Part shown: in pieces, positions 36,240 to 44,151 of the stretch
Layout: each line of letters opens with the position of its first letter
Numbering within the stretch: position 1 is the stretch's first letter
Assembly (NCBI RefSeq): GCF_003049085.1
Contig: NZ_PIQX01000002.1
Coordinates: forward strand, 236,889 to 300,888
DNA: 64,000 bases
Source of the DNA: Campylobacter concisus
GTDB taxonomy: Bacteria > Campylobacterota > Campylobacteria > Campylobacterales > Campylobacteraceae
Reading direction: 5' to 3'
Notes under the pieces: model-generated
Told to the model about the DNA's origin: nothing
Seen by the model: the letters and a program-made list of their open reading frames with translations, nothing else
Database searches by the model: none
Program-made: the position numbers and the translations under genes

Positions 36240-36326
36240 ATTACCAAAGGTTATATTAAATATAACTTAATGTTATTTTATATATTACTTAAAGTTATAT
36301 ATTTTAAAAATCTTTTGTGATATAAT
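36240..36326. promoter_or_regulatory. Three repressor operators at 22-bp spacing with divergent promoters
   Basis: ATTAC-CAAAG-GTTAT (36240-36254), ATAAC-TTAAT-GTTAT (36262-36276) and ATTAC-TTAAA-GTTAT (36284-36298) are palindromic 15-mers starting exactly 22 bp apart. An extended -10 (TGATATAAT, 36318-36326) serves the rightward cargo genes, with the third operator near its -35. A leftward TAATAT-like -10 overlaps the first operator. The half-sites recur upstream of 41266, so the same repressor probably binds both. Confidence 0.7.
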
Positions 36327-36351
36327 CTTAGAAATTATTTAGAGGCGTAAA

Positions 36352-36570
36352 ATGCAATTAGTACTAAATAACGTTGATAGTTCGTTTTTGCCCGTGCCGG
36401 AGAGTTTTAAAGCGATTATGCTGAGATTAGAAATCATAAAAGAGTCCCGCGCGCACGACGACGAGATAAAAGAGCGGCTAAACGCGCAAATATCGCAGAT
36501 AGAGAGCGGCGATACGGGAGGATATACGCACGAGGAAATGAGAGTTCGGGCAAACCAATATTTATTTTAA
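36352..36570 (+). CDS. Small antitoxin-like protein (72 aa)
   Basis: The acidic, helical protein (KAIMLRLEIIKESRAHDDE, then YTHEEMRVRANQYL) looks like a short type II antitoxin or addiction-module component without an obvious DNA-binding start. It is the first gene after the operator-controlled rightward promoter and precedes the Panacea gene by 45 bases. Composition here is more GC-rich than the neighbouring ATPase operon. Confidence 0.55.
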   Translation: MQLVLNNVDSSFLPVPESFKAIMLRLEIIKESRAHDDEIKERLNAQISQIESGDTGGYTHEEMRVRANQYLF

Positions 36571-36615
36571 ACTTACTTGCGATATAATTTAACAAATACG
36601 TAGAAAGGAGCGCGA

Positions 36616-37197
36616 ATGTTTGAAGTAAAAGCGATAGCGCACGCCTTGCATTATCTTATAACTAAATACAGCGGCAACAAGGAAAAAATCGCCAATAGAA
36701 TGGCCATCTTAAAATTATTCTTTTTTGCGCAAAGATACCACCTAAGGGCTTACGGCAGGCTAATAGCCAAAGACAGGTTCGTGGCTATGGATCACGGCCC
36801 GGTATCTAGCATCGCTTTGGATATTATGAGGGAAAATTTTTATCAAGTCTTGGAGGACGATAAAAAATTTTCTCAAAAAATAATACATAGCTTTGACGAT
36901 AGGCTAGTTCAGGCTTTGGGCGACGTAGAGGACTATGACGAGCTAAGCGATACCGATCTCGAAGCTTTAAATTTCGCGCTCGAAAATTTCGGACGCATGG
37001 ATCAGTGGGAGCTGGTAGACAGCACCCACGAGTATCGCGAGTGGGGAAAGCACAAAAAAGAGCTTAAAAATAAAAAATGCGTAGATATGGATATTTTGGA
37101 CTTTTTCGGCAAAAACCCGCCCGACAGTCCATACGATAGCATCCCGCAAGCTCAAGTAGATTTAAATAAAAAATGGTTTACGGGCGATTTTGAATGA
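36616..37197 (+). CDS. Panacea-domain (DUF4065/SocA-like) antitoxin
   Basis: The 193-aa protein has the Panacea pattern: AIAHALHYLITKY, MAILKLFFFAQRYHLRAYGR, AKDRFVAMDHGPVSSIALDI, and a late SDTDLEALNFALENFG. Panacea domains neutralise many unrelated toxins, often including alarmone synthetases and nucleases. AAAGGAG precedes the ATG. Its stop overlaps the start of the next gene by 4 bases, the usual toxin-antitoxin coupling. Identification as the antitoxin follows family knowledge, not a test here. Confidence 0.8.
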   Translation: MFEVKAIAHALHYLITKYSGNKEKIANRMAILKLFFFAQRYHLRAYGRLIAKDRFVAMDHGPVSSIALDIMRENFYQVLEDDKKFSQKIIHSFDDRLVQALGDVEDYDELSDTDLEALNFALENFGRMDQWELVDSTHEYREWGKHKKELKNKKCVDMDILDFFGKNPPDSPYDSIPQAQVDLNKKWFTGDFE

Positions 37198-37619
37198 CGA
37201 TTAGCGAGCTAGAGGACGCGCTAAAAACGCCCGATGAATTTTTGATAATCTACAAAGACCCCGAATTTATCAAGCGCAATCCGAACGTATCGGCTCATAT
37301 GTATATCATGGTGCCGTATAACGACGATAGCGCGCTACTGTTGGCGCTGATAACGTCGTCGGAGTTTAGCAAACGCGCCGCAAATCCCGCTATGCTAGAA
37401 TGCATAATAGACGTCAAAGCCGGCGAGTTTGATTTTATCTATAAAGATAGTATCATAGACTGTAACGATTGCTTTAAAAAGGGCAAGGACGAGCTGATAA
37501 ATAACGGAGCCGTCCTAAAAAAATGCGTTAAACTGCCGACGGAATTTATCGTCAAAATAAAAACCGCCATAAAGCAAAGTCCCGTCGTCAAAAGGCAAAT
37601 CAAAAAACATATCCTTTAA
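37194..37619 (+). CDS. Candidate toxin of the Panacea module (141 aa)
   Basis: An unassigned soluble protein overlaps the Panacea gene by 4 bases. Strand-rich segments ([20 protein letters not shown], then LITSSEF and [20 protein letters not shown]) loosely recall PemK/MazF-type small-barrel toxins, which also carry a His-x-x-h-h-V start and a Lys-x-Gly-E turn. The basic C-terminus ([12 protein letters not shown]) could contact RNA. Function as a toxin is inferred from position and size. Confidence 0.6.
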   Translation: MTISELEDALKTPDEFLIIYKDPEFIKRNPNVSAHMYIMVPYNDDSALLLALITSSEFSKRAANPAMLECIIDVKAGEFDFIYKDSIIDCNDCFKKGKDELINNGAVLKKCVKLPTEFIVKIKTAIKQSPVVKRQIKKHIL

Positions 37620-37820
37620 ATTTGCCAAAAACTGCTTTGACTTCTTGCCGTATGGCTGCTTTAGTTCGGGTGCGTCGATACCGAACAATCTAACCTTAAT
37701 TTGTTGTTTGCCTTGAAGTATCGTGATCGTGTCGCCGTCGTGAATAGAGATAACCTTGCCGGAGAGGGCAAAGAGATATAACGGTAATAATATAGCAAAA
37801 GAAACTACTTTATTCTTCAA
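37515..37820 (-). pseudogene. Truncated thermonuclease-like (SNase) secreted nuclease
   Basis: The first 68 residues look like a secreted staphylococcal-nuclease homologue: signal peptide ([17 protein letters not shown]), [34 protein letters not shown]. From about 37620 downward the frame runs antisense through the 141-aa toxin candidate and stops being SNase-like, so the nuclease's C-terminal half is missing. It is the last gene of the ATPase-methyltransferase operon (11-base overlap). The junction probably marks where the Panacea cluster was inserted. Confidence 0.7.
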
Positions 37821-38682
37821 ACTCTACTTTCCCAAAAGACTCGACTATTGTTCTTGGACTACAAAAAAACAACTCTGTGGACATAGTTTTGATGTTGGCC
37901 GAATATTGAAGCATATATTTTTTAGGGTTGTTTTTTTTATATATCTCCAATATTTCAGGGGCATGATCGTATGTTAATATCCAAAAATACTCATCCATGT
38001 TTTTTATGGCCAAGCCCAAATTTTCGTGATCTTGGTGGGTAAAAAAATTAGTATATAAGTTTTTACCTTGTTTATAATACGGCGGGTCAAAGAATATAAA
38101 TAAGTTATTTTTATCGGTATAGTTTTTCAGGTAAGTATTTATAAGTTCGCTACAATCAAGATTAAATAATTCTATTTTATCTTTGAGGGCGGCTATACGA
38201 TTTATTTTTTCTAAAATCTTTTCTTTATTAAATCTATCGCCGATCTTATATTTGCCCTTTTGGTCTTTTCCCCCTATAACTCCGCCCCTTATGATGCCCG
38301 ACACGCTTGTTCTATTTAAAAATAGCGTAGCAAACGCAAGGTCTAGGTTATACTCCCTTTTTTTTGATAGTTCATCATAAATTTGTCGCTGGTTATTTCT
38401 GTCTTGTATTGTTATTTTGGTAGAAACTATTTTTTGGACAAGCCTTTCAGTATCATCTAATACGGCTTTCCAAAAAGAATAAATGCCTATATCGTAGTCG
38501 TTTAAGATGATTTTATCTACTTTATTTTTTAGCAATAAATCTATGGCCACGCCCGCGCCGCCGCAAAAAGGTTCACAATAAATAGGTTTTTCTATACCGT
38601 TTAGCTTTATGGTATTATCCACGAAGTCGGCTAGTTTGCTTTTTCCGCCCGGATAGCGGAGGGGAGACAGCGTTGTCGGCAT
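37810..38682 (-). CDS. D12-class (Dam-type) adenine DNA methyltransferase
   Basis: The 290-aa enzyme has the Dam/D12 order: SAM-binding [16 protein letters not shown] at the start, [14 protein letters not shown] near residue 38, [16 protein letters not shown] near 60, and catalytic [10 protein letters not shown] near 196. It would transfer methyl groups to N6 of adenine in a short target. It begins 11 bases after the OLD-like ATPase gene on the same strand, so the two are co-transcribed. It probably marks self DNA for that ATPase; this pairing is an inference. Confidence 0.92.
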   Translation of the reverse strand: MPTTLSPLRYPGGKSKLADFVDNTIKLNGIEKPIYCEPFCGGAGVAIDLLLKNKVDKIILNDYDIGIYSFWKAVLDDTERLVQKIVSTKITIQDRNNQRQIYDELSKKREYNLDLAFATLFLNRTSVSGIIRGGVIGGKDQKGKYKIGDRFNKEKILEKINRIAALKDKIELFNLDCSELINTYLKNYTDKNNLFIFFDPPYYKQGKNLYTNFFTHQDHENLGLAIKNMDEYFWILTYDHAPEILEIYKKNNPKKYMLQYSANIKTMSTELFFCSPRTIVESFGKVEFEE

Positions 38683-38693
38683 TTTTACCTCGG

Positions 38694-40376
38694 TTATTGT
38701 ATTTTATCTATGCCTATTTTTCTGGCTATTTTATTATATTCGCACTTAAAATTCTTAATAAAGTCATTAATAATATCTTTATTATCGTCAATCCAATAAT
38801 AAAGCACTGTATCCATTATATATTTATTCTTGTAAAACCATTCTTTTTGTTTTGTTAACTCGTTTATTTGTTCATCAATTAAATTTCTTTTATAAATTCC
38901 TTCTTCCTCTAATGCTTGGTCAAAATACATTTTATGATTTTCTGGCGAAGCGTTGACGTATTCCCATAGCATATTTTCGATAGGTTTATCGCCGGGTAGA
39001 GCAAAAATACATCTACCGTCGCGCTCTACCGGGTTTTTCAATGCCCAATAACCATTACCTTTTTTTAAGTTATTTTCTACGTCTTGCCTGCTTTGTTGGC
39101 TTGAAATATCAGGGTCTAAAACCACGATAATATTATTAAAAATTTTACTACCGCTAACTAGCTTTGCTATCTCTCCGCAACCAAAGGTGCAGTCTATAAA
39201 ATTTAGCTTTATGTCCAGGATAGACTGATCGATAATCTTTTCTAAAAACCATCTTCCGACATCATCTTCCGTAAGTATATCTATTTTTGGGTTCTCTTTT
39301 GTTTCGCCGGTTAATATTAGCAAATCGCGACGAATTCTTTCTATCGTTGGGTTTTTTAAAATTTCAACATCGCCCCTTCCGCTTGTAAGATACTGAACGA
39401 CCAGAGATTTATTGTGTGTATTTAGGGTGTGCGCTTTTGTTATATACTCTAAAAGACTTAAGCTATGGGTAGTGAAGACTATTTGTAGGTTTAACTCTTG
39501 AGATTTTTTATATAAAAACCTAAAGAGCTTATTTTGGGCAGCTGGGTGTAATGCAGCATCTATCTCGTCTATAAGTAAGATTCCGCCGTCATGCCAGTAA
39601 TTTTCTTTTTTTTCTAGAGTATTTTTTAGATTCTGAAACGAAAATACTGTCATTAAAATTTGTCCCAAATTATCCTGCCCGGACGAATTAGATAATACTC
39701 CGTATTTATCCGTTTTTATTCCAACACCCTTTTTTTTCTTGGCATCAGACGGACTTATGAAGCTTGAGTCTATGTTATCGGCAATATTGGCATTTAAAAT
39801 ATGAGAGTATGCCCTAAACATTTCTTCTTTAATTGTAGTATCAATTCTTAATCCGCTTATATCTACATTTTCGGATTCTCCGATAGGGTATAGTCTTGAA
39901 AGGCCCAAATAATAAGTTGGCCACTCTATTTTACTTTCAGTTTGTCTTTCTTCTGTTTTTTTGGGTAGCAACCTATACCTAGTTCCATCCTGCTGGACGG
40001 CAGCTCTAAAATTAAGTATTTTTGGAAGTCTAAAGCCTGATGTATCCGTCGTATTGTCTGGCGTTCTAAAAAATATACTACATTTTTCGCCTGTAGTATC
40101 ATATTCTTTATCATATTTTATAATTGAACTATATTCACCCGAAAATTGATCTCCATTTAGCAAAATTCCATCTCGTTTTTTAAGTTCGCCACAATTACTA
40201 AGCATGGCCAAAATGGTAGATTTGCCTATTCCGTTGTGTCCGGATATGCAAGTTATATGTTCGCCAAGTTCGATTTCATATATCTTAGAGCTGCCATCCG
40301 GATTTTTGCCGGAAAAAGCTCTAAAGTCATGTATTGTTATTTTCTTTATAAAAATGCGCATATCTTTTTCATTCAC
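38694..40376 (-). CDS. OLD-like ABC-type ATPase with TOPRIM-like C-terminus
   Basis: The 560-aa protein has an SMC/ABC-like ATPase: ITIHDFRAFSGKN, Walker A GHNGIGKST near residue 47, signature-like SSGQDNLGQIL, Walker B GGILLIDEIDAALHP near 270, and the switch TTHSLSLLEYI. The C-terminal half has TOPRIM-like acidic motifs (ILTEDDVGRWFLEKI near 367; IIVVLDPDIS near 417). This is the OLD/PARIS-like layout of anti-phage nucleases. The GTG start at 40376 has AAGGA 7 bases upstream. AT-rich relative to neighbours, suggesting recent acquisition. Target and trigger are unknown. Confidence 0.82.
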   Translation of the reverse strand: MNEKDMRIFIKKITIHDFRAFSGKNPDGSSKIYEIELGEHITCISGHNGIGKSTILAMLSNCGELKKRDGILLNGDQFSGEYSSIIKYDKEYDTTGEKCSIFFRTPDNTTDTSGFRLPKILNFRAAVQQDGTRYRLLPKKTEERQTESKIEWPTYYLGLSRLYPIGESENVDISGLRIDTTIKEEMFRAYSHILNANIADNIDSSFISPSDAKKKKGVGIKTDKYGVLSNSSGQDNLGQILMTVFSFQNLKNTLEKKENYWHDGGILLIDEIDAALHPAAQNKLFRFLYKKSQELNLQIVFTTHSLSLLEYITKAHTLNTHNKSLVVQYLTSGRGDVEILKNPTIERIRRDLLILTGETKENPKIDILTEDDVGRWFLEKIIDQSILDIKLNFIDCTFGCGEIAKLVSGSKIFNNIIVVLDPDISSQQSRQDVENNLKKGNGYWALKNPVERDGRCIFALPGDKPIENMLWEYVNASPENHKMYFDQALEEEGIYKRNLIDEQINELTKQKEWFYKNKYIMDTVLYYWIDDNKDIINDFIKNFKCEYNKIARKIGIDKIQ

Positions 40377-40484
40377 TATCTATCCTTTCCCTAAAACCTC
40401 TTTGAATTTATGGATACCGACTACGCGTCTACTTTATCCCATAATCCTCAAACGTTAGCCCTTTATATACTTCGCAATGGACTT

Positions 40485-41156
40485 TTAAATTCGTTTAGAG
40501 TTTATGGCATAACAACCAACAACACGCCCTAAAATTTCGACGTTTAACTCTTCCTCGATAATTATTGGCTCATAGTCCTTATTGTCACTTATTAACGCCA
40601 ATGTAGGACGTTTTTTTATTCTTTTTATAAATATTTCGTTTTCATATTTGCAAACATAAATAGCGCCCTCTATTTGGTTTATGTCATCACAAAAAACAAC
40701 CAAGTCACTTTCTTTAATAGTCGGCTCCATTGAGTTACCGAAACAAGGAACAATGCCTAACTTTGCGTGTGGGCTAACGTTAAACATAATTTTTAAATCG
40801 TTTGGATTAAAAGGCAGCAATTCAGGTTCGCCAAAATCGTCGTTTTCGGCGCCACGACCTGCAGAAACTACCCCGTCTTTATAAAAAGGGATATATACAG
40901 TTTTGGTACTGTTAGAAGATATATTATCTGTATATTTATGGGCTTCTATCGGTTTTTCTATGGCATCATCTAGCCAATAAGCGATCGGATAGCCTGAAAA
41001 TTTAGCCAGTGGCAATAAATGTTTTTTTGTCCTCTTTTCTCCAGCTAACCACTGGCTAACTAAAGGCTGTGAAATGCCTAAAATATCGGCAAATTGTATA
41101 GTATTTATACCTTTTTCTTTTAGTAAATCTGACAATTTATCTTTAAATTCTTTCAT
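40485..41156 (-). CDS. Phage repressor, LexA/cI type (HTH plus S24 peptidase)
   Basis: The 223-aa protein has an N-terminal HTH (FADILGISQPLVSQWLAGEK, residues about 22-42) and a C-terminal S24 domain with the catalytic serine in GNSMEPTI and lysine in IFIKRI. A likely self-cleavage site Ala-Gly is in VVSAGRGAE near residue 107. RecA-stimulated cleavage would induce the prophage on DNA damage. It is probably the protein that binds the ATWAC-N5-GTTAT operators at 36240-36298 and 41177-41257, one set lying directly at its own promoter. Confidence 0.9.
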   Translation of the reverse strand: MKEFKDKLSDLLKEKGINTIQFADILGISQPLVSQWLAGEKRTKKHLLPLAKFSGYPIAYWLDDAIEKPIEAHKYTDNISSNSTKTVYIPFYKDGVVSAGRGAENDDFGEPELLPFNPNDLKIMFNVSPHAKLGIVPCFGNSMEPTIKESDLVVFCDDINQIEGAIYVCKYENEIFIKRIKKRPTLALISDNKDYEPIIIEEELNVEILGRVVGCYAINSKRI

Positions 41157-41176
41157 TTTTTACCCCTTTGCAAGAT

Positions 41177-41257
41177 ATAACTTTGCGTAATATTTTATAA
41201 CTAAAATCATTAAAAATCAAATAACCTTAAGTTATATTTTATATAACAGATAGTAAT
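41177..41257. promoter_or_regulatory. Repressor operators between repressor and rightward genes
   Basis: ATAAC-TTTGC-GTAAT (41177-41191), ATAAC-CTTAA-GTTAT (41221-41235) and ATAAC-AGATA-GTAAT (41243-41257) share the half-sites of the 36.2 kb operators. Their starts are 44 and 22 bp apart, so they sit in the same 22-bp register with one site missing. An isolated ATAAC half-site is at 41197. The rightward -10 (TAATAT, 41254-41259) lies only a few bases before the ATG at 41266, suggesting a very short leader. Confidence 0.7.
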
Positions 41258-41265
41258 ATAAGGTT

Positions 41266-41499
41266 ATGAAACAGACAGAATATAGAAAAAAGATTAGAAA
41301 ATGGCTTGGTAAATTTTACAAGTCGGCTGGGACTTGCAATACATACGCATGTGGATCAAACAACAAAAAACCTAATGGGGATGTGAGATACGCAGCTTTG
41401 CAAGAGTTGGGACATCCCTTTTATGCTTGGGGCGACAAGCTAAATGCATATATTTTAGAGGCAGAAAAGCAGGAGAAAAATAAAAATGGTAGCGAGTAA
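41266..41499 (+). CDS. Small first rightward protein (77 aa), possible Cro-like role
   Basis: Basic N-terminus (KQTEYRKKIRKWLGKFYKSA) and a charged C-terminus. No HTH is clear, but as the first gene divergent from the repressor and under the same operators it occupies the cro position. The weak ribosome site (TAAGG just before the ATG) suggests leaderless or near-leaderless translation. Overlaps the next gene by 14 bases. Confidence 0.55.
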   Translation: MKQTEYRKKIRKWLGKFYKSAGTCNTYACGSNNKKPNGDVRYAALQELGHPFYAWGDKLNAYILEAEKQEKNKNGSE

Positions 41500-41755
41500 C
41501 AGCCTAGAGGCATATAACAAACTAAAGCCTGAGTTAAGTGGCAAGCGTAGAGCCGTATATGAGATGTTTTGCCAGCACAAAGAGGGTGCAACAAGGCAAG
41601 AAATAGCACGCTGGTACAACGTAGCAATAAATAGCGTTTGCGGCCGTGTAAATGAGCTAGTAGAGCGTGGCTATTTGATAGAGATCGGATCAAAAAAAGA
41701 CGCAATAAGTGGGTGCAGCACGTCAATACTAAAACCCGCTAAAAGGATAGCGTGA
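41486..41755 (+). CDS. Winged-helix DNA-binding protein (89 aa)
   Basis: A winged-helix pattern is clear: LSGKRRAVYEMFCQHKEGAT, RQEIARWYNVAINSVCGRVN, then ELVERGYLIEIG. It is probably a phage transcription regulator acting early in lytic growth. Its stop overlaps a 28-codon frame (TGATG). Confidence 0.65.
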   Translation: MVASNSLEAYNKLKPELSGKRRAVYEMFCQHKEGATRQEIARWYNVAINSVCGRVNELVERGYLIEIGSKKDAISGCSTSILKPAKRIA

Positions 41756-41841
41756 TGAATACTCCATTATATCTTTTAGTGACTCTTTGTGTTATGGCGA
41801 TACTTGACACATTTATTGAAATTTGGAAAGGGCTAAGATGA
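41755..41841 (+). CDS. 28-residue membrane peptide
   Basis: ATG at 41755 overlaps the preceding stop, and its TGA overlaps the ATG of the replication gene. It encodes one hydrophobic helix (PLYLLVTLCVMAILDTFIEI) and a short tail. AAAGGATAG upstream is a fair ribosome site. Function unknown; the tight overlaps on both sides suggest it is translated. Confidence 0.45.
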   Translation: MNTPLYLLVTLCVMAILDTFIEIWKGLR

Positions 41842-42686
41842 GTGATAATTTGCAAAACGGATATGCAATTTGCTTTAATTCTTGGCTATTTGATGAAAGG
41901 ATACAAAACGAGCTTAGGCTGTTGATCTTAATATCCTCCTTGTCGGCAAAAGAGGGCTATTGTTACGCGTCTAACGAGTATTTAGGCGAGAAGTTGGGTA
42001 AGTCTAAAGATTGGGCTAGCTCTGGTGTAACAAAATTAAAAAATCTAGGTTACATCGAGGTTGAATTGCAAAAATTCGGCGCGGTAGTAACTAATCGAAA
42101 AATTAAGATCGTAGCCCTAGAAAACGCAGCTCGTCCGCGAACGGAAAATCCAACGTCCGCCGACGGAGAAAATCAGGTCGCCGACGGAAAATCCAACGTC
42201 CGCGAACGGGAAATCCAACGTCCGCCATATAATGTATGCGCGCGTAATAATAATACAAGCCAAGAAAATTACAAGCTATTAAAATTACAAGCTAATAATA
42301 ACCCCCTACCCCCTAAGGGTGTTTCACTACCTGACTTCATCGATCCAAACCTTTGGCAAGAATATCTATCTTACAAAAAAGAGCGCAGGGAAAAATTGAC
42401 GCAAAAGGGTATCGAGATGAAATTTAGCGAGTGGGCTAAATGGGCGAGCGAGGGCATAGACGTCAATGAGTGCCTAAGAGAAGCAATGCGTAACGAGTGG
42501 CAAGGGGTGTTTAAGCCCAAGACGCAAGGGGGTAGCGGGCGCAACGTGCCAAACAATGCTACGACAAACCCGCACGGCCTAAATCAAGGCACACTAAACA
42601 CAATGCGAGCTTTTAGGGAATTTGAAGCCCAGCTAATAGCTAGCGGTCAAGGTCACAGAGTAGGAGGAAATTATGACGACAAATGA
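41838..42686 (+). CDS. Lambda O-like replication initiator
   Basis: The 282-aa protein has an N-terminal winged-helix domain (ICFNSWLFDERIQNELRLLI, YLGEKLGKSKDWASSGVTKL) followed by a linker encoded by tandem DNA repeats. The C-terminal helical region may bind a helicase loader. As in lambda, the origin appears to lie inside the gene. ATG at 41838 is chosen because AAGGG is upstream and it overlaps the previous stop. Confidence 0.72.
   Translation: MSDNLQNGYAICFNSWLFDERIQNELRLLILISSLSAKEGYCYASNEYLGEKLGKSKDWASSGVTKLKNLGYIEVELQKFGAVVTNRKIKIVALENAARPRTENPTSADGENQVADGKSNVREREIQRPPYNVCARNNNTSQENYKLLKLQANNNPLPPKGVSLPDFIDPNLWQEYLSYKKERREKLTQKGIEMKFSEWAKWASEGIDVNECLREAMRNEWQGVFKPKTQGGSGRNVPNNATTNPHGLNQGTLNTMRAFREFEAQLIASGQGHRVGGNYDDK
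42132..42300 (+). other. Probable prophage replication origin: tandem iterons and AT-rich element
   Basis: CGTCCGC recurs at 42132, 42154, 42197 and 42219, with a degenerate copy at 42177. Each is followed by a GACGGAAAATCCAA-like segment, giving tandem units of about 22 bp. The unit length is not always a multiple of three, so this is DNA-level repetition rather than a protein repeat. An AT-rich stretch (42226-42300) follows, with AAAATTACAAGCTA twice, at 42265-42278 and 42281-42294. The layout mirrors lambda ori inside gene O. Confidence 0.7.
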
Positions 42687-43299
42687 GTTTTATGACGTAT
42701 TTATGCCGATAGTCGAATACTACAAGGCTGATCTTAGCCCGGCGGTTATCGCACTTTATTTCGAGGACTTAATGGACTACGAGGCGAATGAATTAGCCGC
42801 GGCACTAAAACTAGTCAGACAAACGCGAAAATATCCTACGATGCCTACGTCTGCGGAAATTTTAGAAGCACTTAACGGAGACGAGGGCGACAAAGCGCAA
42901 AAAGCGTTAGACGAGCTGGTTTACGCGATAGGACGCTACGGACCTTATCGTAGCGTGTGCTTTAAAGACGGAGCGATAATGTCAGTAGTGCGTGCTAGGG
43001 GTGGCTGGGTAAAGGTTTGCAACCTAGAAGGGCAAGACTGGGAGAATTTTAAAAAGTGGGACTTTGCCAAGCTTTATAAGATTTACGCGAAAACCCCGCA
43101 AATTTGTCCCGATTATCTAATCGGCGAGAGCGAGGCGAATAACGGCTTTAACGGCGTAGGCGGAAACGAGCCAGTATATTTTATCGGTGGAGCTAACGAC
43201 GGTAAATTTATGGATGTGGCTAAATTTAAAGCCTTAACGGCGCAAAAATCGCCCGTTAAGTCGATAGTGGCGGGTGCGATAAAAAGGATTGGTGCGTGA
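42673..43299 (+). CDS. DUF6475-like phage replication-associated protein (208 aa)
   Basis: The N-terminal helical part (FMPIVEYYKADLSPAVIALY, then MDYEANELAAALKLVRQTRK and YPTMPTSAEILEAL) resembles helicase-loader-like phage proteins (lambda P/G39P position). The C-terminal part is unassigned. It overlaps the O-like gene by 14 bases, consistent with a loader for the DnaB helicase. Function is inferred from place. Confidence 0.6.
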   Translation: MTTNEFYDVFMPIVEYYKADLSPAVIALYFEDLMDYEANELAAALKLVRQTRKYPTMPTSAEILEALNGDEGDKAQKALDELVYAIGRYGPYRSVCFKDGAIMSVVRARGGWVKVCNLEGQDWENFKKWDFAKLYKIYAKTPQICPDYLIGESEANNGFNGVGGNEPVYFIGGANDGKFMDVAKFKALTAQKSPVKSIVAGAIKRIGA

Positions 43300-43300
43300 G

Positions 43301-43483
43301 ATGAAAGCCATATATATCACAATCACCGAAAGCGGAGCTAGCATAATCGCAAAAGTAGCGGACGAAAACAAAAAGATACTTGATAGCTTTGAGATAAGCC
43401 GTAAAGACGCAAGCGGTGTACTTGAAATAATGAGAAAGTGGAACGAGAAGCACAAAGACGATGACATAAATGGGCTATTTTGA
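43301..43483 (+). CDS. Small prophage protein (60 aa)
   Basis: Short mixed protein (KAIYITITESGASIIAKVAD) ending in MRKWNEKHKDDDINGLF. ATG at 43301 is used rather than the GTG at 43289 inside the previous gene. Its stop overlaps the methyltransferase start. No family recognised. Confidence 0.5.
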   Translation: MKAIYITITESGASIIAKVADENKKILDSFEISRKDASGVLEIMRKWNEKHKDDDINGLF

Positions 43484-44151
43484 TGGAACTAAATAAAATT
43501 TATAACACTGACTGCTTAAATTTTATGAAAAATATGCCTGATGCGTGCGTTGATTTGGTCGTTACTGACCCACCTTACATCATAAATACAAAAGGCGGTG
43601 GATTAGGTAAGCGCCCAGTCTATGAAAAGGGCGATTTGGCAAAGATAGCTGATGGCTTTGACGTTAAAGCTACATTAAATGAGCTTGAACGAATTTGTAA
43701 AAAAACAAATATATTCATCTTTTGCTCTACCAAACAAAAGCCTGAGATAATGAGCTGGGCTTATGAAAAAGGGCTTAACGTAGCTGAGTTATTTTGGCAC
43801 AAGCCTAACGCAGCACCTTTTACAAACAATACTTTTAAAAGTGACATCGAAAATATTATCTACATAAGAGCCAAAGGCGTCAAGATAAGAGGCAGATCAA
43901 AGCTCTTTACTCAAAACGCAAAAAAGAGCGAATACGGACATCCTAGTGAAAAGCCACTAAGTATTATCAAAAGCTTGATTTTAACTAGCTCAAACGATGG
44001 TGAGTTAGTTTTTGATCCATTTATGGGTAGTGGCACAACGGCGGCGGCGTGCAAAGAGTTAAATAGAAATTTTATCGGCTGTGAGATAGAGGCTAAATAC
44101 TGCGAAATGGCCGAAAAAAGGTTAAGAAAAACGATAAAGGGGCTAATATGA
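43483..44151 (+). CDS. Solitary phage DNA methyltransferase (N4/N6, beta class)
   Basis: The 222-aa enzyme has catalytic TDPPYIINTKG near residue 28 and the SAM-binding FDPFMGSGTTAAACKE near 176, in that order (beta-class). DPPY points to adenine-N6 methylation. No restriction partner is adjacent, so it is probably a solitary methyltransferase protecting the phage genome against host restriction. ATG at 43483 overlaps the previous TGA. Confidence 0.9.
   Translation: MELNKIYNTDCLNFMKNMPDACVDLVVTDPPYIINTKGGGLGKRPVYEKGDLAKIADGFDVKATLNELERICKKTNIFIFCSTKQKPEIMSWAYEKGLNVAELFWHKPNAAPFTNNTFKSDIENIIYIRAKGVKIRGRSKLFTQNAKKSEYGHPSEKPLSIIKSLILTSSNDGELVFDPFMGSGTTAAACKELNRNFIGCEIEAKYCEMAEKRLRKTIKGLI

Noticed and set aside
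37620..37820. Truncated SNase as a functional short nuclease
   Set aside because: The C-terminal half of the OB fold with the second set of active-site residues is missing, so activity is unlikely.
42132..42225. Tandem units considered as a CRISPR array or protein repeat
   Set aside because: Units are about 22 bp without unique spacers of constant length, and their length is not a steady multiple of three. Origin iterons fit better.
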